Shown: positions 1 to 8,608 of the stretch, one piece after another
How positions within the stretch are numbered: the first letter of the stretch is position 1
Layout of the letters: every line of letters begins with the position of its first letter
NCBI RefSeq assembly: GCF_000759025.1
Contig: NZ_JPOS01000079.1
Coordinates: forward strand, 186,001-250,000
Length of the DNA stretch: 64,000 nt
Source of the DNA: Phaeodactylibacter xiamenensis
GTDB taxonomy: Bacteria; Bacteroidota; Bacteroidia; Chitinophagales; Saprospiraceae
Direction: 5' to 3'
The notes under the pieces: generated by a model
What the model was told of the DNA's origin: nothing
Database searches by the model: none
What the model saw: only the letters and a program-made list of their open reading frames with translations
Translations under genes and position numbers: made by a program

Positions 1-1
1 A

Positions 2-340
2 TGGCTGGTCTCCCTGCCCTGGGAGGAAGGCCGCCGCACCAAAATCACCGACAACATCATCACCCGCGGCTGGGCAGACCCGCAGAACCACGCCTCCATT
101 CGCGAAAGCGAGCCCCTGAACCCCGGGCGGTACTATACCGTTTCCTTTGATCTTCAACCGGATGATCAGGTTATTCCCGCTGGTCAACAGATTGGGTTGA
201 TGATTTTCTCCTCCGACCGGGATTTTACGCTTTGGCCAGACCCGGGTACCGAGCTGACCGTAGACCTGGAAAAGACGAAGCTGGTGCTACCGGTTGTGGG
301 CGGCGAAGCGCAGGTTAGAAAGGGAATGGGGGAGGAGTAA
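2..340 (+). CDS. X-Pro dipeptidyl-peptidase / CocE-NonD hydrolase, C-terminal end (partial)
   Basis: The reading frame is open from the window edge and encodes the last 112 residues of a longer protein. The sequence (NHASIRESEPLNPGRYYTVS, then IPAGQQIGLMIFSSD and a closing LTVDLEKTKLVLPVVGG) matches the C-terminal jelly-roll domain of X-Pro dipeptidyl-peptidases and CocE/NonD hydrolases (PepX_C). In this family the domain follows an alpha/beta-hydrolase catalytic domain, which here lies upstream of the window. Such enzymes are usually secreted or periplasmic and release X-Pro dipeptides. The catalytic residues cannot be seen, so the exact substrate is open. Confidence 0.75.
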   Translation, partial: WLVSLPWEEGRRTKITDNIITRGWADPQNHASIRESEPLNPGRYYTVSFDLQPDDQVIPAGQQIGLMIFSSDRDFTLWPDPGTELTVDLEKTKLVLPVVGGEAQVRKGMGEE

Positions 341-422
341 CTTTGGCAGCTTCCTGAAAAGCGTTGACCATTTATTTTGCAATGTCCGAAAAGGGTTGTT
401 GAAACCACGCATTATTTGTTAT

Positions 423-462
423 TGATCGTGAAAAAAGCTGGGCACTTAATGATCGTGAAAAA
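423..462 (+). repeat. 13-bp direct repeat upstream of toxin-antitoxin pair (candidate operator)
   Basis: TGATCGTGAAAAA occurs twice, at 423-435 and 450-462, with a 27-bp period. The second copy ends 5 bp before the predicted -7 box at 468-475. Antitoxins of type II systems commonly repress their own promoter through repeated operators, so this is a candidate autoregulatory site. That role is inferred from position only. Confidence 0.4.
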
Positions 463-467
463 CGTTT

Positions 468-475
468 TATTTTTG
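468..475 (+). promoter_or_regulatory. Bacteroidota -7 box for toxin-antitoxin operon
   Basis: TATTTTTG matches the Bacteroidota sigma-70 -7 consensus TAnnTTTG and lies 18 bp before the antitoxin ATG at 494. No clear -33 TTTG is seen at the usual distance. The 13-bp direct repeats occupy that region instead. Confidence 0.4.
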
Positions 476-493
476 GATTAAAAAATACCACAG

Positions 494-730
494 ATGACCA
501 TTACCATTCAGACAGCCGACAAAGAAGCTTTAGCGAAGGTGCTGAATTTACTTAAGACTTTAGGTATTAATAGTGTGAATGTTCAGCTTGAGCCCTCAAC
601 AGCATCGGAGAGTTACATTAAGGGAGATAAAAGCATTGACCCTACCTCTTTATTTGGTATATGGAGTAAACACCCCAAGACTTTAGAGCAGGTTCGTGCC
701 ACTGCATGGGACAGAAAATTTGAGCAGTAA
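494..730 (+). CDS. VapB-like antitoxin
   Basis: A 78-residue acidic/amphipathic protein directly upstream of a PIN-domain toxin. Its C-terminus contains FGIWSKHPKTLEQVRATAW, the short toxin-binding type of segment seen in small Bacteroidota antitoxins paired with PIN toxins. Its stop (TAA, 728-730) overlaps the toxin start by one base (TAATG), implying translational coupling. The predicted role is to neutralise the toxin and repress the shared promoter. The N-terminal half (MTITIQTADKEALAKVLNLL) may form the dimerisation/DNA-binding part. The assignment rests mainly on gene order and size. Confidence 0.65.
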   Translation: MTITIQTADKEALAKVLNLLKTLGINSVNVQLEPSTASESYIKGDKSIDPTSLFGIWSKHPKTLEQVRATAWDRKFEQ

Positions 731-1041
731 TGATGGTTTTGTGTGATACTAATATTTTTATACATGCTTTCAATGGTAACTCTGTTACTATTGAAGAACT
801 AAACAAGATCGGGCTTTCAAATATCATACTCTCTGCGGTCACAGTTATGGAGCTATACCAGGGTATGGGTAACAAAGCCGAGCTGGATCAGATGAAAAAG
901 CGAATTAATTTCTATGATAAACTTCAAATAGATAAAGCGACTTCTATCATGGCATCAGGGTTTATCGAAGATTATAGGCTTAGCCATGGTCTGCTTATAC
1001 CGGATGCCATAATTGGTGCAACTGCAATAAGGCGGCTGTAG
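730..1041 (+). CDS. PIN-domain (VapC-like) toxin, C-terminally shortened
   Basis: A 103-residue PIN-domain protein. The acidic metal-site residues visible are Asp6 in LCDTNIFIHAF, the Glu in VMELYQG near residue 41 and the Asp in IPDAIIGATA near residue 92. PIN toxins are Mg-dependent RNases that cleave tRNA or rRNA and are normally about 125-140 residues long. This one stops right after helix IIGATAIRRL, so the final strand, which usually carries TxNxxDF, is missing. The stop lies inside a 10-bp perfect hairpin (1030-1058). It may be a truncated, weak or inactive toxin. A second in-frame ATG sits at 733. Confidence 0.7.
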   Translation: MMVLCDTNIFIHAFNGNSVTIEELNKIGLSNIILSAVTVMELYQGMGNKAELDQMKKRINFYDKLQIDKATSIMASGFIEDYRLSHGLLIPDAIIGATAIRRL

Positions 1042-1058
1042 CTCACCCACAGCCGCCT
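1030..1058. repeat. Perfect 10-bp stem hairpin at the end of the PIN toxin gene
   Basis: AGGCGGCTGT (1030-1039) is followed by a 9-nt loop and the exact complement ACAGCCGCCT (1049-1058). It contains the toxin stop codon and lies 9 bp from the stop of the convergent gene ending at 1068. Neither strand has a T-run after the stem, so it is not a textbook intrinsic terminator, though it may still act between convergent genes. Confidence 0.5.
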
Positions 1059-1067
1059 GATACATTC

Positions 1068-2582
1068 CTACAACTCCGAAGCCTCCTCTTCCTGAATTTG
1101 CTCAATCAGATAGCGAAGGCTGTTCATTTCCTTTTCTTCCAGGTCTACGCGGAACTGCACGCCCTCGCGGGTGGCCCCGGCACGCACGTCTTCAATGCGC
1201 CTGAGGTCATCATCCCATTTGGACAGGGCTACAGGTGTTCCGATGGCTGTGAAGATTTGCTCCATCATCACCTCGCCCATAGCATCGGCGACCGTGCCTG
1301 TCAGGCCGGTGTCGCCACTTTCCACCTGCTTCAGTAAATCAGGATTGCTGGCAAGATACAACAGCCCATCCTGAATTAAAATCTGCCCTTCGATGTCGAT
1401 GCTTTGCGATTGCCCGGTGGAGTCAGCTGGTGCGCCTTTCCTGAACTTCAGGAAGCGGAACCGACGGTCGGATAACTGGTCAAGGCTGCCTTCCGCCGCC
1501 GCAGCATTCAGGTTATTGAGGAAACGGGCTTCGTCTTTGAGTTTGGCAGCAAAAATGATGTTAAGCTCATCGTAGGCGGCAAGCATGATGTCCCCATCAA
1601 GCTCGTCAATCAGGCCTTCCACATCAAAACCGAATGCAGCCAGGCTTTCTTCTGCCATGCCTTTGGTGTACTTCTCGATCAGCAGTTGGTTCAGACCGGT
1701 GATGTCGAAAGCAGCGGTGAGCATAAACATGGGCGTACCAGCGGGCGCTAAGGTGGCGAAATCGGTTTTTACTTCGTCCTTAAAGAGCATGCTGAGGTCA
1801 TTTTTAATTTGCCCCTGCAGGTCGAGGGCCACTTCACTGTTCACATAGCCTTTCTCGAAAGTCAGGGTATGTGCTATGTGCTGCCCCTGCAGGTCTTCCT
1901 CGCTGTAGTTGAGCAGGGCGCCTCCGGATTTGATTCTTTCAGAGCGCAGGATGAAGTCGCTGGACAGCCAGTTCAGCAGGTCATAATCGCCATTCAGGTG
2001 CTTGCGCAGGCTGGTATTCTGAGCTATTGATGCTTTAGAGGAGTTGTCCAGGAGTGCCTTCAGGCGGCCCTGAACATCTTCCTTGTTTTGGGACACAGCC
2101 AGAAGGGCGACCTTTCCGTTCCAGGCCATGGCCCCATCGTCGGGCGTAGTGGCATAGTTGAAGGGCTGACTGGCGGGCAATGCCTTGATTTCGGTGCTTC
2201 GGATCATACGCCCAAAAGCAGCGGTGTCGCTCAGGGAGGCGGAGAACACCATCAGGGGCTCATCCGTATCACTAAGCAGGGTGGACAGGTAGACGTTCTG
2301 GCTCAGGTCTACGCCTGATTGCTCGGGGTTGGCTACGATGGCGGCCAGGGTAGGGTTGTCTTCGGCAATGTCGGACACCATCTTTTGGAAGCCTGGCGTT
2401 TGCACCAGCGTAGGATAATCCGCCTTGTCCATCAGTTGTTGCAGATTGAAGGTGCTGACGGAGGCGGCGTGGGCGGGAATGTAGGCCAGGCTATCGGTCG
2501 GGACGGGGTCTTTCTGGCAGCTACTCAGGCTGATGACAAGAGCGGCTAACAGGCCAAGGGTGATAAGTCGGAGCAATTTCAT
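1068..2582 (-). CDS. DUF4836-like lipoprotein
   Basis: A 504-residue protein with a lipoprotein signal peptide: basic start MKLLRL, hydrophobic core, and lipobox SLSSC with the modified Cys near residue 22. The mature N-terminus (DSLAYIPAHAASVSTFNLQQL) and the long alternating body resemble the Bacteroidota DUF4836 family, which is about 500 residues and of unknown function. It should be anchored in a membrane facing the periplasm. The C-terminus is charged and helical (LIEQIQEEEASEL). It follows ppk1 in the same direction with about 100 bp between them and a promoter-like box, so it is probably transcribed separately. Confidence 0.6.
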   Translation of the reverse strand: MKLLRLITLGLLAALVISLSSCQKDPVPTDSLAYIPAHAASVSTFNLQQLMDKADYPTLVQTPGFQKMVSDIAEDNPTLAAIVANPEQSGVDLSQNVYLSTLLSDTDEPLMVFSASLSDTAAFGRMIRSTEIKALPASQPFNYATTPDDGAMAWNGKVALLAVSQNKEDVQGRLKALLDNSSKASIAQNTSLRKHLNGDYDLLNWLSSDFILRSERIKSGGALLNYSEEDLQGQHIAHTLTFEKGYVNSEVALDLQGQIKNDLSMLFKDEVKTDFATLAPAGTPMFMLTAAFDITGLNQLLIEKYTKGMAEESLAAFGFDVEGLIDELDGDIMLAAYDELNIIFAAKLKDEARFLNNLNAAAAEGSLDQLSDRRFRFLKFRKGAPADSTGQSQSIDIEGQILIQDGLLYLASNPDLLKQVESGDTGLTGTVADAMGEVMMEQIFTAIGTPVALSKWDDDLRRIEDVRAGATREGVQFRVDLEEKEMNSLRYLIEQIQEEEASEL

Positions 2583-2607
2583 AACGTGATTTCGTTGATT
2601 AATGCTC

Positions 2608-2615
2608 CAAAACTA
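2608..2615 (-). promoter_or_regulatory. -7 box upstream of the DUF4836-like gene
   Basis: On the minus strand the sequence reads TAGTTTTG, a match to TAnnTTTG, 25 bp upstream of the start codon at 2582. A clear -33 element is not evident. Confidence 0.35.
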
Positions 2616-2682
2616 ATCCTTCAGGCCCTTGAAAGCCAGATGCATAGATTAAGCTGGGTGAAATTTCGATAAAAGCGGGCCC

Positions 2683-4866
2683 TTACATCATTCCCGGCAC
2701 CACTTCCTGATCGTGCCCGCTTTCCCGGTCGGCCTGCCGTTTGATGTAGTAATAGGTTTCCATCTGAGACCGGATCGCCAAATCTGACCCATCCTTGCGG
2801 TAATGGTTGGAAGAGGCGGCGTCGATCACCCGGGCCTTCACATTATCGCTCATCTGAATAGTCATGAAGTCCTTAATCTGATTGCGGATGTGGGGCGCGT
2901 AAATTGGAAAAGCAGTCTCCACCCGGTAGCTGAGGTTGCGCGACATCCAGTCAGCGGAGGACAGGTAAATCAGCTCTTCACCACCATGGTAAAAGATAAA
3001 GACCCGCGCGTGCTCCAGAAACCGGTCCACAATACTGATGACCCGTATGTTCTCGCTGACGCCTTCTATACCCGGCACCAGGGAGCAAATGCCCCGGATG
3101 ATCAGCTCGATTTTTACGCCCGCCTGACTGGCCTGATAAAGCTTTTCTATCATGGGCTCGTCCTGCAGGCTGTTGAGCTTGAGAATGATCTCTGCCCGGT
3201 TGCCAGCTTTGGCCTGCTCGATTTCATAGTCAATCAGCTGCTCCAGTCCGGTACGGAGGTTGAACTGCCCTACCATCAAGTGCTCGAAACCCTGCTGCGG
3301 CACCTTTACCGTTTCCAAAAAGGAAAAGACCCGTGCCGCCTCATTGACGAGGCGTTCGTCAGAGGTGAAGACCCCAAAGTCGCTGTAGACCTTCGCGGTA
3401 TCTTCATGGAAGTTGCCTGTAGATAAATACGCATACATCCGGGCCCGGCGGTTTTCCACCCGGCGTACCAACGCCACTTTGGAATGTACTTTAACGCCAG
3501 GAAAACTGTAATGTACATTCACGCCCGCCTGTTCCAGCTTTTCGCCCCAGCGCAGGTTGGCTTCCTCATCAAACCTCGCCTTTACTTCTATGAAAACAGA
3601 GACCTGCTTGCCGGCTTCCACCGCTTCCATCAGCGCTTTCATGATGCGCGACTTACGGGCCACCCGGTACTGAATAATCTTGATGTGCGTCACCTTGGGG
3701 TCATGGGCGGCCGTCTCAAAAAAGCGCACCACGGACTCATAGGAATGGTAGGGAACATGTATCAAATGGTCGCGTTCCCGCAAAGCCTGGTAAAAATCGT
3801 CTGCATCTTCCAGCGGGTGGTAGGGCAGGGGCGGCATAGGCGGGTTGCTCAGGTGGTCAATGTCAAAGGTCGGAAATTTGAAAAAGTCGAAGTTATTGTG
3901 ATAGCGGCCTTCCTGAAGGATATCGTATTTCTCCAGGTCGAAAGCCTCTTTTAGGAAATCGAGCAGCTCATCGGGCATTTCCCGGTCGTACACGAAGCGG
4001 GAAGCCGGACCTACCTGCCGCCGGGAAAGGCTGGCTTTGATTTTCTCCACCAGATCGCCGGAAAACTCATCGTCAATGTACAGCTCCGCGTCCCGGGTCA
4101 GCTTGATGGAAAAGGTGTCGAGGATCTCGTAGCCCGGGAACATCCAGCTCACGGAGTGGCGCACGATATCGTCCAGCATAATCACATCCTTGTGCCCGCC
4201 ATCTGACGGCAGAGGGATGAAACGCGGGAGATGGTCGGAAGGGATTTTGACGATGGCGTACTTGTGGGGCGCATTAGGGTTGTTGCGCTCGGCCAGCAGA
4301 ACGGTCAGGTACAGGGCGGCGTTGTTGAGGAAAGGGCGGATTTTATTCTTGACCAGAAGCACCGGCTGCACGAAAGGCAACATATGATCCTTGAAGTAGG
4401 TCTCCACATACTCTTTCTGGGCATCGTTAAGATCGAGGCGGCGGATCATGTAAATACCGTGGTTGCGCAGTTCCGGAATGATTTCTTCCTCAAAAATCCG
4501 GCTGAATTCCTCCTGTTGCTTGTTGACGATTCGTTGGATGTCTTTTACGATCTGCTTGGAGTTGATATGCAGTTCTTTCTTCGTCTTCTTGCCGACACGC
4601 AGTAGGTTGCGGTGGTTAGCCATGCGCACCCGGAAGAACTCATCGAGGTTGGAGGAATAAATGGCCAGGAACTTGATGCGCTCAAACAACGGCACTGTGG
4701 GGTCTTTGGCTTCCTGAAGCACCCTGTAATTGAAGGAAAGCCAGCTGATATCGCGCTCCAGCAAAGGGAAACCCTTACTGCTTTGGTGAATCAGTTCAGT
4801 GGTGTCGTAATTCGATATCGCGTTTTCGTTTCTCAGCATTTCCTGGTGTTCAACAAGTTTGGACAT
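2683..4866 (-). CDS. ppk1: Polyphosphate kinase 1
   Basis: A 727-residue enzyme of normal PPK1 length that reversibly transfers the ATP gamma-phosphate onto polyphosphate. The N-terminal signature is clear (RDISWLSFNYRVLQEAKDPT at 38-57, then FLAIYSSNLDEFFRVRMA). The two phospholipase-D-like halves carry the key histidines: His461 in GVKVHSKVALV, the autophosphorylated residue in this family, and His619 in RFLEHARVFIF. STGNFHEDTAKVYSDFG around 482-498 is also characteristic. It is cytoplasmic or membrane-associated. It stands alone, with DUF72 upstream on the same strand and no phosphatase partner in view. Confidence 0.96.
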   Translation of the reverse strand: MSKLVEHQEMLRNENAISNYDTTELIHQSSKGFPLLERDISWLSFNYRVLQEAKDPTVPLFERIKFLAIYSSNLDEFFRVRMANHRNLLRVGKKTKKELHINSKQIVKDIQRIVNKQQEEFSRIFEEEIIPELRNHGIYMIRRLDLNDAQKEYVETYFKDHMLPFVQPVLLVKNKIRPFLNNAALYLTVLLAERNNPNAPHKYAIVKIPSDHLPRFIPLPSDGGHKDVIMLDDIVRHSVSWMFPGYEILDTFSIKLTRDAELYIDDEFSGDLVEKIKASLSRRQVGPASRFVYDREMPDELLDFLKEAFDLEKYDILQEGRYHNNFDFFKFPTFDIDHLSNPPMPPLPYHPLEDADDFYQALRERDHLIHVPYHSYESVVRFFETAAHDPKVTHIKIIQYRVARKSRIMKALMEAVEAGKQVSVFIEVKARFDEEANLRWGEKLEQAGVNVHYSFPGVKVHSKVALVRRVENRRARMYAYLSTGNFHEDTAKVYSDFGVFTSDERLVNEAARVFSFLETVKVPQQGFEHLMVGQFNLRTGLEQLIDYEIEQAKAGNRAEIILKLNSLQDEPMIEKLYQASQAGVKIELIIRGICSLVPGIEGVSENIRVISIVDRFLEHARVFIFYHGGEELIYLSSADWMSRNLSYRVETAFPIYAPHIRNQIKDFMTIQMSDNVKARVIDAASSNHYRKDGSDLAIRSQMETYYYIKRQADRESGHDQEVVPGMM

Positions 4867-4916
4867 TGAAAGAAGTCTTATAGTTTGACCTGGCGAGTGC
4901 CAAATAGGTTCACTGG

Positions 4917-5843
4917 CTAAAATAAGGACATTTGCTCACCTTTCGGATCGCCGGGCTCAGATAATTCCGGGCCACGGGTTTGAATGGCAGGAATCCCCTC
5001 TGCTGCAGTCTCATAAAAGTGGGCAGCCATTTCGGGTGCGAGGAGGTTGTCGGGCTCGTGGGGGAAAAAGTAGATTTCCTTCACACCCTGTTGTGCCCAT
5101 TGCTTTAGCCTTCCCACCCAATCAGCTGCCCGCGCGTAATCGGTGGGGTGCAGCCCGTTGCCTACAAAGCGGACCATAGCCGTGGCATTCGTGACGCCCA
5201 TGTGGAGGACATCCCGCCGGCCGGCCACATCTGTGATGACTACGCTGCGCTGCAGGCGGTGCAGCGTGTTGAGCAATTGTTCCAGACTGCGTACATCTTC
5301 AAACCAGCTTTCGTGCCGCACTTCCACCGCCAGTTGGATTTCAGCCGGGAAGGCTTGCAGGAACTGCTCAAGTTGGGGCAGGCGGTCGGCGCCAAAGTAG
5401 GGGGGGGGTTGCAAAAAACAGCAGCCCAGCTTTTCCTTCAGCCCGGCGATGGCGGTACAAAAGGTCGGGATCAGATCAGTGCCCAGGCCCAGCGATTTGC
5501 TGTGGCTAATCGTTTGCGGCACCTTCGGGCAGAACCGGAAGTCAGCCGTGGATTCCCGGTACCACTTGTCGATGGTCTGAGCGTCGGGAATTCGGTAGTG
5601 GGTGGTATTGAGCTCTATGGTGTTGAACTGCAGGCTGTAGGCTTTGAGGTAGTCTTTGGCTTTGGTACCCTTAGGATAAACGCTGCCCACCCATTCCTTC
5701 ATGCTCCAGCCGGTGCAGCCAATGTAAAGCTGTGGGGCTGCTCCGTTGGCAGGCAAAGCGGACAAACGCTGCGCATTGCCCGGCGCATCTGCCGGCAAGC
5801 TGAAGTCCACATCACTGATATCCGGAAGTTTGCCAAATTTCAT
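4917..5843 (-). CDS. DUF72 family protein (YecE-like)
   Basis: A 308-residue member of the DUF72/YecE TIM-barrel-like family. The diagnostic N-terminal block YIGCTGWSMKEWVGSVYP is followed by FNTIELNTTHYRIP and FRFCPKVPQTISH. The family is widespread and has no firmly established activity. The C-terminus (GDPKGEQMSLF) is the common QxxLF-like ending of this family. It is divergent from bioD with a 95-bp shared intergenic region. Confidence 0.9.
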   Translation of the reverse strand: MKFGKLPDISDVDFSLPADAPGNAQRLSALPANGAAPQLYIGCTGWSMKEWVGSVYPKGTKAKDYLKAYSLQFNTIELNTTHYRIPDAQTIDKWYRESTADFRFCPKVPQTISHSKSLGLGTDLIPTFCTAIAGLKEKLGCCFLQPPPYFGADRLPQLEQFLQAFPAEIQLAVEVRHESWFEDVRSLEQLLNTLHRLQRSVVITDVAGRRDVLHMGVTNATAMVRFVGNGLHPTDYARAADWVGRLKQWAQQGVKEIYFFPHEPDNLLAPEMAAHFYETAAEGIPAIQTRGPELSEPGDPKGEQMSLF

Positions 5844-5890
5844 ACCTGGAAGAAGAAGTTGGTGATGCTGCCGAAGGTAAGAAAAAAGTC

Positions 5891-5898
5891 TATTTTTG
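5891..5898 (+). promoter_or_regulatory. -7 box upstream of bioD
   Basis: TATTTTTG matches TAnnTTTG and lies 40 bp upstream of the bioD ATG. It is the best candidate for the biotin cluster promoter. No BirA-type operator is recognisable. The nearest TTG is too far away to be a convincing -33 box. Confidence 0.4.
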
Positions 5899-5938
5899 CC
5901 GCCCGAAGTGAATTGCTGTTCTCGTAAAACGAAAGATC

Positions 5939-6577
5939 ATGAAGCAAACGAAAGGCGTTTTTGTAACCGGGATTGGGACCGAAGTGGGCAAAACAGTAGT
6001 CTCCGCCCTCCTGGTCCGCGCTTTGAAAGCCGACTATTGGAAACCTGTGCAATCCGGTGACCTTCACAATACGGATACCATGAAGGTCACGGCCTGGGCC
6101 GGAGCTGCCGCCGGGCAAATTCACCCGGAGCGCTATCGCCTCAACCTGCCAATGTCGCCTCACGCCAGTGCTGCCGACGATGGCGTACAGATCAGGCTGG
6201 AGCATTTCGAATTGCCACAGACCGATAACTTTCTGGTGGCGGAAGGAGCCGGCGGGCTGCATGTTCCGCTGAATGACCATGATTGTATAATCGACCTGAT
6301 TCAGCAACTCGGGCTGCCAGTCGTCCTGGTTTCCCGCCACTACCTGGGCAGCATCAACCATACGCTGCTGAGTGTGGAAGCCCTGCGCCACCGCAATATC
6401 CCGATTGCCGGGCTGGTCTTTAACGGTGACCCTCATCCCTCCACCGAGAGCATTATCGAAAAAATGACCGGCATACAGCCGCTCTTCCGCATGGGAGAAA
6501 TGGAAGCCCTCACAGAAACCTGCTTTGAGCGGCAGGTGCAGCGGGTGGGCGCGGCCTGCAAAAGCCTGCTCGGGTAA
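5939..6577 (+). CDS. bioD: Dethiobiotin synthetase
   Basis: A 212-residue ATP-dependent carboxylase that closes the ureido ring of 7,8-diaminopelargonate to give dethiobiotin. The P-loop is GIGTEVGKT at residues 11-19. KADYWKPVQSGD supplies the family's substrate-side Lys, and VAEGAGGLHVPLNDHD is the conserved BioD switch segment. Length is normal. It is the first gene of a same-strand cluster with bioA 87 bp downstream and bioB further on, so it is probably co-transcribed with them. Confidence 0.95.
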   Translation: MKQTKGVFVTGIGTEVGKTVVSALLVRALKADYWKPVQSGDLHNTDTMKVTAWAGAAAGQIHPERYRLNLPMSPHASAADDGVQIRLEHFELPQTDNFLVAEGAGGLHVPLNDHDCIIDLIQQLGLPVVLVSRHYLGSINHTLLSVEALRHRNIPIAGLVFNGDPHPSTESIIEKMTGIQPLFRMGEMEALTETCFERQVQRVGAACKSLLG

Positions 6578-6664
6578 TTTTGTCATAAAATGGTCAGGTC
6601 ATCCGGGTCCTGGAAGCCCTGCCGGTTTTTTACTTACTTTACCCATGACAAACCACAAAATACG

Positions 6665-7954
6665 ATGAACCTAACGGAACGCGATGCCCGGCATATCTGG
6701 CATCCTTATACACAAATGAAAACGGCTGCCCCACCTCTGCCGGTTGTGAAAGCGGAAGGGGCGTTGTTGTACGATGAGCAGGGGCGGTCCTACATTGACT
6801 GTGTGGCTTCCTGGTGGGTGAATTTGCACGGTCATGCCCATCCCTATATCGCAGAAAAAGTGCATCAGCAGTTGTTGCAACTTGAGCACGTCATCTTCGC
6901 CGGCTTTACCCACCCGCCGGCCGTGGAGCTGGCGGAGCGCCTGATTGGCCATCTTCCCGACCGCCAAAACCGGATTTTTTACTCTGACAATGGCTCCTCT
7001 GCCGTAGAGATTGGCATCAAAATGGCCATTCAGTACTTTTTCAATCAGGGCCGGCCGCGCACGCAGCTCGTTGCCTTTGATATGGGCTTTCACGGGGAGA
7101 CCTTCGGGGCGATGGCAGCCAGTGGCGACCACTCTTTCTTTACGGCATTTCAGGACTTCCTCTTTGAGGTCAAGCGCATTCCCAACCCGGTGCAGGGGCA
7201 GGAGGCGGCTGCGCTGGAAGCCCTGGAGGCGCACCTGAAAACGGGTGAAGTTTACGCCTTTATTTTTGAGCCCCTGGTGATGGGCGCCGGAGGGATGATC
7301 ATGTACGAGCCCGAAATACTCAGTCAGCTCATGGCGCTGTGCAAAAAGTACGGTGCCCTCTGTATTGCCGATGAGGTGATGACGGGCTTTGGGCGGACCG
7401 GGCGCATGTTTGCCTGTGATTACCTGACGGAGCAGCCGGATATCATGTGCCTGTCGAAGGGGCTGACTGGTGGCACGTTGCCCCTCGCGGTGACGTCCTG
7501 CACGGAAGAGGTTTTTGAAGCCTTTTGGTCGGATGATAAGTACAAGACCTTTTTTCATGGCCATTCCTACACGGCCAACCCGGTGGGCTGCGCCGCTGCA
7601 CTGGCTAGCCTTGATCTTCTGGAGTCGGAGGGCTCCGCCCGGGACCGTCAACGGGTGGAAGCGCAGCACCGGGCATTCCGGGCGCGCATAGAGCAGCACC
7701 CGGCCGTGCGGTCGTCCCGGCAGCGAGGCACCATACTGGCGGTAGAGTTTGAAAGCGAGGAAGCCACGGGCTATTTCAATAACCTGAGGGATCAGTTGTA
7801 CCACTATTTTCTGGACCGGGGCGTACTGCTGCGGCCATTGGGCAACCTGATTTACATGATCCCGCCCTATTGCATCACCAATGAGCAGCTCGAACAGGCC
7901 TACAGCGCGATGGAAGCCGCCTTCTCGGCCTTTCTGCTGCAGGAGCAGGACTGA
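6665..7954 (+). CDS. bioA: Adenosylmethionine-8-amino-7-oxononanoate aminotransferase
   Basis: A 429-residue PLP enzyme that makes 7,8-diaminopelargonate using S-adenosylmethionine as amino donor. I chose the ATG at 6665 (MNLTERDARHIWHPYTQMK), because the BioA N-terminus should begin just before HIWHPYTQM; an upstream ATG at 6590 only adds 25 residues of unrelated sequence. The PLP lysine is Lys265 in CLSKGLTGGTLPLAVT. DEVMTGFGRTG, upstream of it, holds the cofactor Asp. FYSDNGSSAVEIGIKMA and FHGHSYTANPVGCAAALASL are further fold-type I landmarks. Its product feeds BioD. Confidence 0.95.
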   Translation: MNLTERDARHIWHPYTQMKTAAPPLPVVKAEGALLYDEQGRSYIDCVASWWVNLHGHAHPYIAEKVHQQLLQLEHVIFAGFTHPPAVELAERLIGHLPDRQNRIFYSDNGSSAVEIGIKMAIQYFFNQGRPRTQLVAFDMGFHGETFGAMAASGDHSFFTAFQDFLFEVKRIPNPVQGQEAAALEALEAHLKTGEVYAFIFEPLVMGAGGMIMYEPEILSQLMALCKKYGALCIADEVMTGFGRTGRMFACDYLTEQPDIMCLSKGLTGGTLPLAVTSCTEEVFEAFWSDDKYKTFFHGHSYTANPVGCAAALASLDLLESEGSARDRQRVEAQHRAFRARIEQHPAVRSSRQRGTILAVEFESEEATGYFNNLRDQLYHYFLDRGVLLRPLGNLIYMIPPYCITNEQLEQAYSAMEAAFSAFLLQEQD

Positions 7955-8052
7955 CCTGTCGCTTTGGATTTCGGAAGGATGACGAAAATTACCCGGACCG
8001 TACTCCGATAAATCAAAAATAGGCCCTACTTTAGGGGGCATAGTTTGAACTT

Positions 8053-8607
8053 ATGATCGTAAGGATTATCATTATTCTCCTGTGCCTGGTGTTTTTCATC
8101 AACGGGTGCAACAGCCTGATCTCCCAGTTTTTTGGCACGCACAAGCTGCGGTCTTTTGACATGGCAGAGGTGGCCGAAAAGGGCATTGGGGATGCCGACT
8201 ACGTAGAAATCACGAATGCCCGGTTCGAGCCTGATTTTGTGTATCAGGAAGCGGAACAACCAGGCAGCCCGCCAATTATCCTTTATCCGGTTTTTGCGGA
8301 AAGCAGTCCGGTCCAAACCCCGGCTTTGCTGGCCTGGACCGCCGACTTCTTTGACCCCTGTGTGGAAGCGGACACCTGCATCGCCGCCGGCACAAGAACC
8401 CTGAGAGGGGTGGTACGCCCTTTGCCCGACGCCAACCTGACCGGGCTGGACCGGCTCAAAGAGAAAGGCTACAGCTGGGAATCCCCGGTCATCGTCATCA
8501 ATGAAAATGAAGCACCGGTAGCCTGGTACTGGAATGCCCTCATGATGCTGGGGGCAGGCCTGGTTGCTATCGGTATGGAAGCATTCTATAATCGCAAGAA
8601 AGCATAA
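8053..8607 (+). CDS. Uncharacterised membrane protein inside the biotin cluster
   Basis: A 184-residue protein I do not recognise. It has an N-terminal hydrophobic helix (IIIILLCLVFFINGCNSL), an extracytoplasmic-looking domain of about 130 residues with two nearby Cys (FFDPCVEADTCIA), and a C-terminal helix (WNALMMLGAGLVAIGMEAF) ending in basic RKKA. Both ends are therefore predicted in the cytoplasm. It ends 1 bp before bioB and lies in the same orientation as bioD and bioA. Co-transcription with biotin genes is clear, but a role in biotin synthesis or uptake is only a guess. Confidence 0.7.
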   Translation: MIVRIIIILLCLVFFINGCNSLISQFFGTHKLRSFDMAEVAEKGIGDADYVEITNARFEPDFVYQEAEQPGSPPIILYPVFAESSPVQTPALLAWTADFFDPCVEADTCIAAGTRTLRGVVRPLPDANLTGLDRLKEKGYSWESPVIVINENEAPVAWYWNALMMLGAGLVAIGMEAFYNRKKA

Positions 8608-8608
8608 C

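Noticed and set aside
6671-8041. Minus-strand open frame of 456 codons opposite bioA
   Set aside because: Shadow of bioA, which has full family signatures on the plus strand.
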